In this document: positions 23,801-30,943 of the stretch, in pieces | How the letters are laid out: each line of letters starts with the position of its first letter | Numbering within the stretch: the first letter of the stretch is position 1 | Assembly (NCBI GenBank): GCA_964616985.1 | Contig: CAZTVF010000065.1 | Span: 1-30,943, forward strand | Length of the DNA stretch: 30,943 bases | Direction: 5' to 3' | Source: CAZTVF01 sp964616985 | GTDB lineage: Bacteria; Planctomycetota; Phycisphaerae; SM23-33 | Position numbers and translations under genes: made by a program | Notes under the pieces: model-generated | What the model was told of the DNA's origin: nothing | Seen by the model: the letters and a program-made list of their open reading frames with translations, nothing else | The model's database searches: none

Positions 23801-26800
23801 GGTCTTCATCGAAGGCGTGCTGGTGGACACCGTCTCCACGGCCGCCGGCGAAGTGCTGGACCTGCAGTACACGGCCCGCGTCACCGATGGGCAGATCACG
23901 CTGACGCTGGTTGATCCCGCCGCCGGCGGCGACGACTACTTCAGCGGCGGCGACGGCAACGACGTGATCACCGACCTGCTGGGCAACAACGTCCTCAACG
24001 GCGACGCCGGCGATGACACGCTGACCAGCGGTTCGGGCGACGACACCCTCAACGGCGGCGACGGCCGAGACGTGCTGTCGGCCGGCCCGGGCGTCGACCA
24101 TCTCTTCGGCGGCGCGGGCGATGACCGAATGGACGCCGGCGCGGGCGACGACCTCCTCGATGGCGGGGCCGACAACGACCGTCTCGACGGCGGGGCCGGC
24201 AATGACACGCTCGAAGGCGGCGCGGGCGATGACTGGCTCGAGGGCGGCCTGGGCAATGACACCCTCCGCGAGACCAGCGGCGCCAACACCCTCCGCGGCA
24301 ACGACGGCAACGACCACTTGATCGGCGGCGCCGACGGCGACACGCTCGATGGCGGCACCGGCGATGATGTTCTCGAAGACAACGCGGGCAACAACACGCT
24401 CGTCGGCGGCGACGGCAACGACGTGCTGCGGACCGCCAACGGCAACAACCGCCTCACCGGCGACGCGGGCGACGATGTGCTGAGCGTCACCAGCGGCAAC
24501 AACCTCCTCGAAGGCGGCGACGGCAACGACGTTCTCACCGGCGGCACGGGCAACGACCTCCTGTCCGGCGGCGCGGATGACGACATCCTCCGCGACGTGG
24601 TCGGCGGCAACGACGTGCTCTCCGGCGGCGACGGCGACGATGAACTGCACGGCGGCATCGGCCAGGACAAGCTCTACGGCGACGCGGGCAACGATACGCT
24701 CGACGTCACCACCGGCGACAACACGCTCGAAGGCGGCGCCGGCGAGGACGTCCTCACGGGCGGCACGGGCAACGACACCCTCCGCGGCGGTGACGGGAAC
24801 GATGTGCTGATCGGCACGGCCGGCGTCAACCTGCTCGAGGGCGGAGACGGCAACGACGATCTCTCCGGCGGCAGCGGCAACGACACCATGATGGGCGGCG
24901 CCGGCGACGACACGCTGCGGGATGAATCCGGCGGCAACAACTACATGGACGGCGGCGCCGGCGACGACGCCATGTCCGGCAGCAGCGGCATCGACACGAT
25001 GTACGGCGGCGCCGGCAGCGACACCCTGGCCGGCGGCGAAGGCGACGACCTCCTCGACGGCGGGGCGGGCGACGACACCGCCGATGGCGAGGGCGGCAGT
25101 GATACCGTCCGCGGCAGCGACGGCAACGACACCCTCACCGGCGGCAGCGGCGACGACGTGGTCGAAGGCGGCGACGGCAACAACAGCCTCGCCGGCAACG
25201 ACGGCAACGACGTGCTCCGCGGCGGCTCGGGTGACGACACCCTCGACGACGGCGCCGGCGATGACCTGGTCATCGGCGGCGGTGGCGACGACACGGTCGT
25301 CCAGGGCTCCGGATCGGACACCTTCCGCGTGCCCGGCCAGGCCGGCTCGCTCTTCGGTGCCGACTTCAGCGTCCAGGGCTCCTCGCTGGTGTTCGACGAG
25401 GACCACGTCGAGGCGGGCAACGCCGGCGGCATGACCGTCGGCACGCAGCTGTCGATCTCCATCTCGGTCCTGCAGGACGAGACGCCCGACAGTACGCAGG
25501 TGCTGGTGAAGAAGGCCGACAAGGGCAAGGCCGGCTACACCGTGGAATACGGCCCCGGCGGCTATCGCATGGGCCTGTTCCTGGGCGGGGCGTGGAAGTT
25601 CTCCAACACCGTCAGCATCACCACCGGCGTCTGGACGCTCCTGACGGCCGTCTACGACGGCACGCAGATCCTCATGTACAAGGACGGCCGCCTGGCCGCC
25701 GCACCGGTGGCCGCCACCGGCGACGTGGTCGACGCCAGCAACGATCTGTGGATCGGCGCCGACGTGGCCAACCCCAACGACCCGGGCCGCTTCTTCGAGG
25801 GCCAGATCGGCGAAGTCCAGCTGTGGGATCGCGCCCTGACGGCCGCCGAAGTCTGGAGCCTCACCGGCAACGTGGGCGCCAGCGGCCCGGCCGCCCAGTG
25901 GCAGTTCGATGAGGCGGTCGGCACGACCACCGCCGACGCCAGCGGCCAGGGCAACGTCGCGACCCTTCACGGCGCCGCCTGGACGACCGGCCGCAACGGC
26001 TCGGCCCTGGCCTTCAACGCCGGCGCGTATGTCGATGGCGGCAACGGCCCCAGCCTCCAAGCCACCAGCGCCTTGACGGTCTCGGCTTGGATCAAGCAGG
26101 ACGCGCTGCCCACCGGCCCGCAGGTGATCGTCAAGAAGGCCGACAAGGGCAAGGCCGGCTACACGCTGGAATACGGCCAGGGCGGGTATCGCCTGGGCGT
26201 GTTCATCGACGGCGCGTGGCGGTTCTCGGCGTCGGTCGGCATCGCCCTGGGCCAGTGGACGCACCTGACGGCCGTCTACGACGGCACGCAACTGATCATG
26301 TACGTCAACGGCGTGCAGGCCGGCCAGGGCGTCGCCCAGACGGGCGTCATCGCCGCGGCCTCCAGCAACCTGTTCATCGGCCGCGACGCCGGCAACTTCA
26401 ACGACGCCGCCCGCTTCTTCAAGGGCTCGATCGACGGCGTGGGCGTGTACAACTACGCCCTGACCGCCGGCGACGTGGCAAACCTCACCGCCTCGGCCGG
26501 CGGCGCGGGCCCGGCCGCCCGCTGGCAGTTCAGCGAGGGCGGCGGCACCTCGGCCATCGACTCCACCGGCGGCGGCAGCACCGGCGTCCTCAACGGCGCC
26601 GCCTGGACCACCGGTCGCACCGGCACGGGCCTGCAGCTTACGGGCGGGGCCTACGTGAACGCCGGCAGCTCGCCCGCCCTCAACGCCACCGTCGGCCTGA
26701 CCGTCTCGGCCTGGATCAAGCAAGACACGCTGCCCACCGGACCGCAGACGATTCTCAAGAAGGCCGACAAGGGCACGGCGGGCTACACGCTGGAATATGG

Positions 26801-27119
26801 CGCGGGCGGATACCGCCTGGGCGTGTTCATCAACGGCGCGTGGCGGTTCAGCGCCTCGGCCGCCATCACCCTGGGCCAGTGGACGAACATCACCGGCGTC
26901 TACGACGGCAGCCAGCTGCAGATGTACGTCAACGGCGTGCAGGCGGGCGCTTCGGTCGCCCAGACGGGCGCGATCGCCCTGGCCGCCAACAGCCTGCTGA
27001 TCGGCCGCGATGTCGCCAACTTCAACGACGCCACCCGCTTCTTTAACGGCGCCATCGATGACGTGCAGGTCTATACCCGTGGCCTGTCGGCTGGCGAGGT
27101 GGCCGCCCTGGCGAACTGA
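17865..27119 (+). CDS. Giant secreted LEPR-XLL/RTX/malectin-like/LamG protein
   Basis: The 3084-residue protein starts at ATG 17865 (AAAGGAG upstream). Residues 32-40 read LEQRILLDA, the LEPR-XLL motif of planctomycete surface proteins. Domains in order: residues ~41-870 form a long region of unknown fold; ~880-1490 is a first block of GGxGxDxLxG RTX repeats that bind calcium (with an insert around 1045-1100); ~1510-1620 an Ig-like module (VVSMTPAG.., FNKAVN); ~1625-1770 a malectin-like module starting YDFGTSSSPVAAGY; ~1773-1885 a second Ig-like module; ~1887-2020 a second malectin-like module (FDFGTATSPAATGY); ~2022-2490 a second RTX block; then three LamG-type domains to the C terminus. The modules suggest a calcium-stiffened adhesin or glycan-binding surface fibre; no catalytic domain is seen. 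No typical C-terminal sorting signal follows the LamG domains. Long frames on the opposite strand are shadows of the GC-rich repeats. Confidence 0.9.
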   Translation: MKKNSTRAFRGSRQQIRSLPAAPINHYSLQNLEQRILLDASPVDVANGMNQFLHKFADALDSGPLGYVLPFFGNRLASNGSEVNGNFLRQFETDLAAAFSAASTAGYTGNRQIQEALFNTFAANGSSIAGVTSATQIAATTVGNKVSFSLDISAPVFTFTQSLAFDFDIGIPILAFSVAPGSTFDFNIGFTWHLELGVLDQSQTETNQGFYIETAATDEMAITLSAEIPNFEADGTFTVLSVHISDITDHPSKLAAAITIDLVDSVSASDTDTLITAYELNGLPAADMMHSRLTGGLSMSDADRVSIDGYPDDNWLVDINLHLVADFAGISAMVGSSAISWPSVSTDFRFAWRLTNAVLDAEGDLDGQDPLDQIPVIEFNDITLALGEFITQFAGPILSVVQDIMSPIDPLLDIITDPIPVISDLAGQDLSIADIAEGIGSLLPSPYSKIVDLIVQVVRIADMVEDTPTDVANLSFNFGSVRAFDDFRKMNEWKSIGLNIVDNLTDFLPDQIGDQVDASIADSINNWIEDLNKPSTGVAFPILTDMNQIVTWLMGGDATLVTFNLAMDFQFGLDFDVPIFPPFLSAGLEGDLELMGQLGIGFDTYGFRLYKENGYTNAADILQGFFVDDHVVGGVDQHEFSLEASLVGKGFAGIGGLIEAGVRGGVQGDIWIDLHDVDPDGPSGPRVADGKIRTTEFSNRLNAYGLKGLFDAGGSFRAFFEAYVWVGLDLGLFEITIFEESWTIADTTILSFDWSYPDIPTPPVLGVVENGVLKLNTGPRASHRGDVHVGGDFSGQQFTGECGDVSETFVVVQRDGKIVLQWAGFEQEFDPAGISGIYAEGGYGSDNITIDPTVDPSLGVTLYGDFATDTDTGPSAQNDGVANEDRLVLGSGGGVAYGGPGNDVLQGTTGAVTLYGGAGEDSLYGGSGDDALHGGSNKDLMLGLAGNDYLSGGEGDDTLKGGVGDDNLDGGAGNDKMYGEAGNDRLYGYGGNDTLSGGAGNDWLLAGTGSDLLDGGAGDDYVVGNYSPGDPFVLVSDGGRDTLIGGAGNDILVGMLDEDFMFGDAGAVYTTLQGMPMVDSHGAPKLDGQGNPMYYINSALNTTLPGDDTMGGSGGSDYMMGDNGYIAFDTVLLGMVMTAPTSGGSDLLVGGEGNDHMQGGAGDDEFRFMPGWGNDIVYEDDDNGFDTLNFRSETDPVTADMTVVFGNTATTATDGTNLVTHTGTFVERIITGTGNDTYTGNDEDNVMEGSEGNDTFHGGGGDDEISGGDGNDTIFGETGDDELFGNAGNDLLYGAEGDDELDGGSGDDTMDGGIGNDEYYEAPGSHDQIFDSGGIDLLSFKNAAAGIMVDITQTSGQYQWVDAAHNSLAINGVIENVDGSAHNDMITGSALDNVINGLAGNDAIYGGEGNDTLSGGAGNDQLWGGGGVDLLRGNDDNDVLWGDGGSDDLDGGAGDDTMHGGDGNDTLHDDKGSNAFYGEAGNDTLSGTTDPSTAADNGAAITSLGITRTADSVGPKVVSMTPAGNITGSIDGIVITFNKAVNAATAVITLMGPAGPVPVLVSALSDTQLLVSTVSLLSAAGAYTLTVSSIQDSAGNAINQDGDATNGEVGQDEFAGHFTLYAPATFAAGYDFGTSSSPVAAGYTRVTGSTVYNSTSGYGWQSATMGDWDRATGTDVTRDFVYGHGGTFVVDVPNGTYSVSVVMGDAGNYGHDQMAVYIEGKQVDTVGTTYGQTVTRTFQAVVQDGQLTVQFTDLGGNDPNVVIESLTVTAPSGPRVLGSAAIVNSTGAAVGAVVEFSEPIDWATFTLADIVSFTGPGGPLAVSGIVPVGTNTVVLQFAAQSAVGSYSLTFGPNILGVGGSAMNQNGDADAGVSPSDGYTARFTLSAGAATDWSFDFGTATSPAATGYQPVTSTTNYNSTAGFGWQSGTIYDVDRGAGTDLQRDLNSTGHGTFVADVANGNYTFSVSLGDKGTVAHNNIQVFIEGVLVDTVSTAAGEVLDLQYTARVTDGQITLTLVDPAAGGDDYFSGGDGNDVITDLLGNNVLNGDAGDDTLTSGSGDDTLNGGDGRDVLSAGPGVDHLFGGAGDDRMDAGAGDDLLDGGADNDRLDGGAGNDTLEGGAGDDWLEGGLGNDTLRETSGANTLRGNDGNDHLIGGADGDTLDGGTGDDVLEDNAGNNTLVGGDGNDVLRTANGNNRLTGDAGDDVLSVTSGNNLLEGGDGNDVLTGGTGNDLLSGGADDDILRDVVGGNDVLSGGDGDDELHGGIGQDKLYGDAGNDTLDVTTGDNTLEGGAGEDVLTGGTGNDTLRGGDGNDVLIGTAGVNLLEGGDGNDDLSGGSGNDTMMGGAGDDTLRDESGGNNYMDGGAGDDAMSGSSGIDTMYGGAGSDTLAGGEGDDLLDGGAGDDTADGEGGSDTVRGSDGNDTLTGGSGDDVVEGGDGNNSLAGNDGNDVLRGGSGDDTLDDGAGDDLVIGGGGDDTVVQGSGSDTFRVPGQAGSLFGADFSVQGSSLVFDEDHVEAGNAGGMTVGTQLSISISVLQDETPDSTQVLVKKADKGKAGYTVEYGPGGYRMGLFLGGAWKFSNTVSITTGVWTLLTAVYDGTQILMYKDGRLAAAPVAATGDVVDASNDLWIGADVANPNDPGRFFEGQIGEVQLWDRALTAAEVWSLTGNVGASGPAAQWQFDEAVGTTTADASGQGNVATLHGAAWTTGRNGSALAFNAGAYVDGGNGPSLQATSALTVSAWIKQDALPTGPQVIVKKADKGKAGYTLEYGQGGYRLGVFIDGAWRFSASVGIALGQWTHLTAVYDGTQLIMYVNGVQAGQGVAQTGVIAAASSNLFIGRDAGNFNDAARFFKGSIDGVGVYNYALTAGDVANLTASAGGAGPAARWQFSEGGGTSAIDSTGGGSTGVLNGAAWTTGRTGTGLQLTGGAYVNAGSSPALNATVGLTVSAWIKQDTLPTGPQTILKKADKGTAGYTLEYGAGGYRLGVFINGAWRFSASAAITLGQWTNITGVYDGSQLQMYVNGVQAGASVAQTGAIALAANSLLIGRDVANFNDATRFFNGAIDDVQVYTRGLSAGEVAALAN
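20505..22345 (+). repeat. RTX-type nonapeptide repeat block 1 (within giant gene)
   Basis: Dense GGxGxDxLxG repeats such as LYGGAGEDSLYGGSGDD and LSGGEGDDTLKGGVGDD, interrupted around 20940-21600 by less regular sequence. At DNA level the GGCGGC-rich 27-bp unit recurs, which makes the region prone to unequal exchange and assembly errors. Confidence 0.9.
23928..25340 (+). repeat. RTX-type nonapeptide repeat block 2 (within giant gene)
   Basis: More than 40 short units of the form GGDGNDVLxG or GGAGDDTLxG. Several are replaced by a 'T-S-G-N-N-x-L-x-G' variant (SVTSGNNLLEGG, DVTTGDNTLEGG), giving an alternating pattern not present in block 1. The block ends in GSGSDTFRVPG, a typical end of an RTX roll. 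Confidence 0.9.
25375..27119 (+). repeat. Three tandem LamG-type domains (within giant gene)
   Basis: Units of about 580-615 bp: 25375-25890, 25895-26515 and 26520-27119. Each carries a KKADKGKAGYT(L/V)EYG segment (third copy KGTAGYTLEYG), then YRLGVFI.GAWRFSAS, AVYDGTQ...MY.NG and a final A-x-RFF-x-G-x-I-D strand. The last two copies are the most alike, pointing to a recent duplication. Confidence 0.85.
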
Positions 27120-27145
27120 GACGCGACGGAGATTGCGATTGCACC

Positions 27146-27172
27146 GCGGGCCGGGGCCGCCCCCCGGCCCGC
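27146..27172 (+). terminator. Stable hairpin after the giant gene
   Basis: An 11-bp perfect stem, GCGGGCCGGGG (27146-27156) with CCCCGGCCCGC (27162-27172), lies 26 nt after the stop codon. There is no U-run, so it may be a stem for RNA protection or Rho-dependent release. Confidence 0.5.
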
Positions 27173-27318
27173 TCTGCGCGCCCTGCAACTCCTCTCCATT
27201 CAAGGAGAGGTCGGGCCGCAGGCCCGGGTGCCGGAAGAATCGCGAGTGTGAAAGACCGACCCACGCAGTGGGCCGGCTTTAGGAAGGAGTGCCCCGCGCG
27301 CCCTGCGAGTTTCGACCA

Positions 27319-27346
27319 TTGACAACCTGCGGGAGTGAAATAGAAT
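27319..27346 (+). promoter_or_regulatory. Near-consensus sigma70 promoter
   Basis: TTGACA (27319-27324), a 16-bp spacer and TAGAAT (27341-27346). It is the best promoter match in the window, 143 nt before the start codon at 27490, and implies separate transcription of the second LEPR-XLL gene. Confidence 0.65.
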
Positions 27347-27489
27347 GGAACTCTTAACTGGCGCAACGACGGCAGGGATGACGCGGGCCAGTTCAACCGA
27401 TTCTACAGGCGGGGCAGCCACGTGACGACTGGAGGTCGCGCCCTAGGATCGCCCCGCGACGGCTGGGCCGCTGCACCAGGAGACGCTGA

Positions 27490-30400
27490 ATGCGACACAA
27501 CTCGCACGCCTACGACCTGCTCGTCAGGGCCTATCGTGGCGTGCTACGTCGAATGTCCCGCCTGGCGTTCCTGGCGACGGCCAAAGCCGCCCGGCGGCGC
27601 GCCTTGCGCGCCGGGCATCTCGCCCCGACGCTCGAAGGCCTCGAGTCGCGCGTCCTGATGTCGATCACGCCGACGATTTCGGCCGACACCGTCACCTTCA
27701 CCGGAACGGGCGCCGCCGAAACCCTTCGCCTCGGCGTTGGTTCCGACGGATTTCTCCGCTACGCCGAGTCGGGCGCCCCGGCCGGCTACACGAACAATTT
27801 CGGCACGCCCCAGACCCCGATTAATCTCCTGGCCGACGCCTCGCTGAAGGTCAAGATCGACCTCATGGGCGGGACGGATTCCTTCATCGCCGAGGCATCG
27901 TTGGCCGGCCTGCTCGCCCTCGGCGACGTCCAGTTCCTCAGCACGCCCGCGTACGTCACGTTCGAGGGCACGGCCGGCGCCGACAGCATCACGGTCAGCC
28001 AGCCCGTCGGCGATGCCACGACGATATTGATCACCTTCAACGGTACATCGGACGTCGTCCTTCCCGTCCCCGGCCTTGCGTTCACGGTCCGCGCCGGCGA
28101 AGGCGACGATGTCGTTGCCCTGCTGGCGATGACGGGCCAGGCCGTGTTCGAACTCGGGCCCGGCGACAATCGCTTCTACGCCGGGTCCACCGAGGGTACG
28201 GGCGCGATCGACGACCCGCCGATTGACTCCGTCGCCGACGGCCAGATCGTCGGCTATCCCGGCTTGCCCGCCGACGGCTGCGACCACATCCTGGGCGACG
28301 TGGCCGTCCTGGGCGGCAGCGGCGCCGACGTTGTCTTCGCCTTGACCAGCAGCAGCGACAAGAACGTGAGCATCAGCGGCGGAACCATGCTGGGCCTGCA
28401 GGAGACCGGCGGGTTCGCCCTCCACGTCGACGCCGACATCGAGGAAGTTGAACTTCAACTGGGCGATGGCAGCAACATCATCACCGTGACCGCGCCGACG
28501 GCCGCCCTGAGCATCTACGGCGGCAGCAACAGCGATTCGCTCAAACTGGCGCCTGACTCGACCGCGTCCCTCAAGTTTTTCGGCGGCGACGGCGGCGACA
28601 CGCTCGTCCTGGGCGACTCGGCCGCCACCCCGCCCGTCGATGGCGACATTTTCTTCTCCGGCGGGGCCGGCAACGATCTCCTGTACGCCTACCGTGTCGA
28701 TCCCACGGGTGTGGTCCGCTTCCTCGGCGGCGAGGGCGACGACACGTTGTTCGCCGGCGCGCAGGGCGCGGGCGGCCTGCTTGCCCTGGGCACCGTGGAC
28801 GGTACGGTCATCTTCCAGGGCGGCAACGGCGCGGACACTGTCATGGTGGACGACCGCGGCGTCTCCTACGGTTCCATCATCGCCCTCGACTACGCCTACT
28901 GCGCCGAGACCCTTTCGGACCTGGGCAGGCTCACCGGTGGCGGCATGGACAACAGCCTGTGGTATTCCGCCGAGGTCCTCAACATCACCGTCGGCGGGTC
29001 GAGTTCGACCACCAACCGCATCTACATCGACGGCACGGACGCCGCCACAACCGCCGTCAACGTCTATGGCGACGCGAGCATGGAAGATTTCCACGTCGGC
29101 GAGGCCGCCGAGACGCCCCTGTCGCTCATTCGCGGCCAGTTGATGCTTGACGGCGGCGGGGGCACGAACTACCTCACCATTTCCGATTGGGACTCCACGG
29201 CCGATAGCGCAGCCACAATCACCTCGTCGCAGTTCATGGGCATGGGCCTGCTGCAGCCGGTGCAGTACTCGTCGATCAAGTACCTCTACATCAGGCCCGG
29301 CACCGGCAGCCAGTTCATCGACGTGCAGTCGCTGCCGACGACGACGGGGGGCATGACCTTCTTCGACGGCGTGGGCACCAACGACATCCTTGCCTACAGC
29401 GACATCGTGACTCCCCAGAGCCAGGTGCGCGTGAATGGATGGATTCCTCTCGATGTGAAACTCTCGACGCCCGACCTCCTCGTTGGCGATCAGCCCTCGG
29501 TATTCGCGACCATCCGCGTGTGCGACATGGCGTCGCGGGGACGGCAGAGCGTCTGGTCCTCCAACGGCGACGTGGCCTTTATCAGCGGGGTCGGCGCCGA
29601 CGCCAACTATCGATGGTCGCCGGCCAGCTATGCCGCGTCGACCGCCTACGTCTACGCCAAGGACGATGCCGGTTACGTCACCGCCCTCAAGATCGATTTC
29701 GAGGGGCGGAACGTCCTGCCGGCCTTCACCGGCCTTGACGTGACCCCGTTCTCCGACGGCGAGCCCCCGGTATACGGCATCGACGTCTACTCCTCCTTTG
29801 ACGACCCCGGTATCGCCGTCGGGGAGACGTACACGGCCGAGTGGTACATCCGCGACATCTACGGCAGAGTCCTCATGACCGACGTCGTCGATGTGCTCGA
29901 TGGAAGCCCCAGCGGCAAGTATGTCACGTGGACGGCCAATCCACCGGCCGGCCCCAGCGTGGTGGGCCTCCGCATCACCGACAGCAGCGGTGGGGCGGTC
30001 TGGCAGGAAAAGCAGATCGATACGCCGTACAGCGTGCCGACAGTTGAGCTGGGCCCCGACGTGGCCGCCTCCGACCTCGATGCGATCGTGCACCTTGCGG
30101 CGACGTTCCACAACGCGGGCGTCGCCGGCACGCCGCTGTATCACTGGGTCATCTTCGGCACGGCCGAGCGGGTCGTGGGCGAATCGTGGAGCGAGTCATG
30201 GGACTTCGCCCCGCCGGCCGCCGGCACGTTTGTCGCCACAGTGAGCGTCACGCTCCCCGACGAGGTCGCCGCGTACGATAGCCTCACGATCACGGTGGCC
30301 GAGAGCCCCATCGTCGCCGACGACGCGGGCTACACGTATGAGTCCGTCGTGGGGGTGTCCGGATGGCAGCAGATCGTCGCGGCGTTCATCGACACCGGCC

Positions 30401-30943
30401 TGCCGCGAGACCTGAGCCACTACTCGGCCTCGATCGACTGGGGCGACGACACCTCGCCCTCCAGCGGCGAGATCCTCTATGACGACATGGCCAAACGATT
30501 CTATGTGCGTGGCCAGCACACCTACATGGGCCCGTACGACCCCGAGAATTACGGCTACAGCGTCACCGTCACGATCCGGCATGACCAGGCCCCGCCGATC
30601 ACCGTGTATAGCGACGCGGTCGTCAGTCCTGCGGTTCCCACGCTGCTGTCGCTCCAGGCCGAGCAGGTGATGACGACGGTGGAGGGCGTGACGGGCCTGC
30701 CCGCCCGCGTGTGGGGCGGGTTCGAAGACTTCGCCGGCCAGGGCGAGGGGCATACGGTCATCATCGACTGGGGTGACGACAGTATCAGCACGCTGCACGT
30801 CGACAGCGAGTACCCCGCCACATTCTCCGCCTACCACGGCTACGATGTTGCGGACTACTACGACATCACGGTCACGGTCATGCGGGGCATCAGCGCCGGC
30901 GTGATGGGCGTCGCCATGAACACCTTGTACCGCGCGGCAACTT
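27490..30943 (+). CDS. Second large LEPR-XLL surface protein, PKD-like, partial (3' end cut)
   Basis: I read one frame from ATG 27490 to the window end with no stop, over 1150 codons, so the gene is cut at the right edge. A Shine-Dalgarno site AGGAGA lies 6 nt before the start. The basic N-terminal region (RRMSRLAFLATAKAARRRA) is followed by TLEGLESRVLMS (residues 47-58), the LEPR-XLL motif, as in the gene before it. Next come several hundred residues of beta-rich sequence with weak RTX-like turns (AGEGDDVV, GGNGADTVMVDD, GGEGDDTLFAG), and near the visible end PKD-type modules with DWGDD motifs (ASIDWGDDTSPSSGEI at 30427 onwards, then VIIDWGDDSIS near 30763) and matching YSVTVTI strands. It is most likely another secreted or surface-anchored protein; no enzyme domain is visible. 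A minus-strand frame in this stretch (27544-30144) is a shadow. Confidence 0.85.
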   Translation, partial: MRHNSHAYDLLVRAYRGVLRRMSRLAFLATAKAARRRALRAGHLAPTLEGLESRVLMSITPTISADTVTFTGTGAAETLRLGVGSDGFLRYAESGAPAGYTNNFGTPQTPINLLADASLKVKIDLMGGTDSFIAEASLAGLLALGDVQFLSTPAYVTFEGTAGADSITVSQPVGDATTILITFNGTSDVVLPVPGLAFTVRAGEGDDVVALLAMTGQAVFELGPGDNRFYAGSTEGTGAIDDPPIDSVADGQIVGYPGLPADGCDHILGDVAVLGGSGADVVFALTSSSDKNVSISGGTMLGLQETGGFALHVDADIEEVELQLGDGSNIITVTAPTAALSIYGGSNSDSLKLAPDSTASLKFFGGDGGDTLVLGDSAATPPVDGDIFFSGGAGNDLLYAYRVDPTGVVRFLGGEGDDTLFAGAQGAGGLLALGTVDGTVIFQGGNGADTVMVDDRGVSYGSIIALDYAYCAETLSDLGRLTGGGMDNSLWYSAEVLNITVGGSSSTTNRIYIDGTDAATTAVNVYGDASMEDFHVGEAAETPLSLIRGQLMLDGGGGTNYLTISDWDSTADSAATITSSQFMGMGLLQPVQYSSIKYLYIRPGTGSQFIDVQSLPTTTGGMTFFDGVGTNDILAYSDIVTPQSQVRVNGWIPLDVKLSTPDLLVGDQPSVFATIRVCDMASRGRQSVWSSNGDVAFISGVGADANYRWSPASYAASTAYVYAKDDAGYVTALKIDFEGRNVLPAFTGLDVTPFSDGEPPVYGIDVYSSFDDPGIAVGETYTAEWYIRDIYGRVLMTDVVDVLDGSPSGKYVTWTANPPAGPSVVGLRITDSSGGAVWQEKQIDTPYSVPTVELGPDVAASDLDAIVHLAATFHNAGVAGTPLYHWVIFGTAERVVGESWSESWDFAPPAAGTFVATVSVTLPDEVAAYDSLTITVAESPIVADDAGYTYESVVGVSGWQQIVAAFIDTGLPRDLSHYSASIDWGDDTSPSSGEILYDDMAKRFYVRGQHTYMGPYDPENYGYSVTVTIRHDQAPPITVYSDAVVSPAVPTLLSLQAEQVMTTVEGVTGLPARVWGGFEDFAGQGEGHTVIIDWGDDSISTLHVDSEYPATFSAYHGYDVADYYDITVTVMRGISAGVMGVAMNTLYRAAT

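Larger units (their letters stand above)
27120..27489. other. Intergenic region between two LEPR-XLL genes
   Basis: The 370-bp gap holds a long GC hairpin at 27146-27172, a CCTCTCC-attcaa-GGAGAGG hairpin at 27191-27210, a CGGGCC-gca-GGCCCG hairpin at 27212-27226, and a candidate promoter at 27319-27346. No gene is visible. Confidence 0.6.

Noticed and set aside
20505..25340. Regular short repeats that could be mistaken for a CRISPR array
   Set aside because: The repeats are in frame, encode GGxGxDxLxG RTX units, and have no unique spacers.
23199..27203. 1334-codon open frame on the - strand
   Set aside because: Same reason: a shadow of RTX block 2 and the LamG repeats.
27544..30144. 866-codon open frame on the - strand
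   Set aside because: The + strand frame from 27490 carries the LEPR-XLL motif and PKD-like DWGDD motifs and a ribosome site; the - frame shows none.

Overview
The window looks like a piece of a high-GC chromosome from the phylum Planctomycetota, probably a Phycisphaerae-like anaerobe, most likely from an environmental assembly. Three signs point that way. Two consecutive giant surface-type proteins carry the LEPR-XLL sorting-type motif near the N terminus, which is typical of this group. Short palindromic repeats sit in almost every intergenic space. A glycyl-radical enzyme and a radical-SAM maturase occur together, which suits an anoxic lifestyle. No rRNA, tRNA, CRISPR array or complete transposase gene was seen.

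Layout. Positions 1-1550 hold the 3' end of a beta-propeller glycosidase-like gene, a decayed histidine-kinase stretch and a small receiver-domain protein. Positions 1553-5201 hold a GH28/pectate-lyase-like beta-helix protein facing a glycyl-radical enzyme tail to tail. Positions 5461-7765 are a translationally coupled three-gene operon of two lipoproteins (the first DUF4349) and a membrane protein. Positions 7861-9774 encode a GH127 beta-L-arabinofuranosidase. Positions 10103-13129 hold a small secreted protein and a convergent PQQ-propeller protein. Just upstream of the propeller gene lies a 270-bp IS5-type miniature element with a TTA target duplication. Positions 13548-14105 encode another small exported protein.

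The most interesting part is 14220-16096. A sigma70-like promoter is followed by a cobalamin riboswitch, a strong intrinsic terminator, a 36-residue peptide gene and, overlapping it by one base, a radical SAM/SPASM maturase. This matches the CbpA/CbpB cobalamin-linked RiPP cassette as I remember it. The chemistry and role of the product are, to my knowledge, not described. A zinc-type dehydrogenase follows after a gap of about 320 bp.

Positions 17865-27119 encode one 3084-residue secreted protein: LEPR-XLL motif, a long novel N-terminal region, two blocks of RTX calcium-binding repeats separated by Ig-like and malectin-like modules, then three LamG domains. A second LEPR-XLL protein with PKD-like modules starts at 27490 behind a near-consensus promoter and runs off the window end. 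Together the region suggests a polysaccharide-degrading, surface-decorated bacterium: two or three carbohydrate-active enzymes, large adhesive or glycan-binding surface proteins, and one cobalamin-controlled modified-peptide system.
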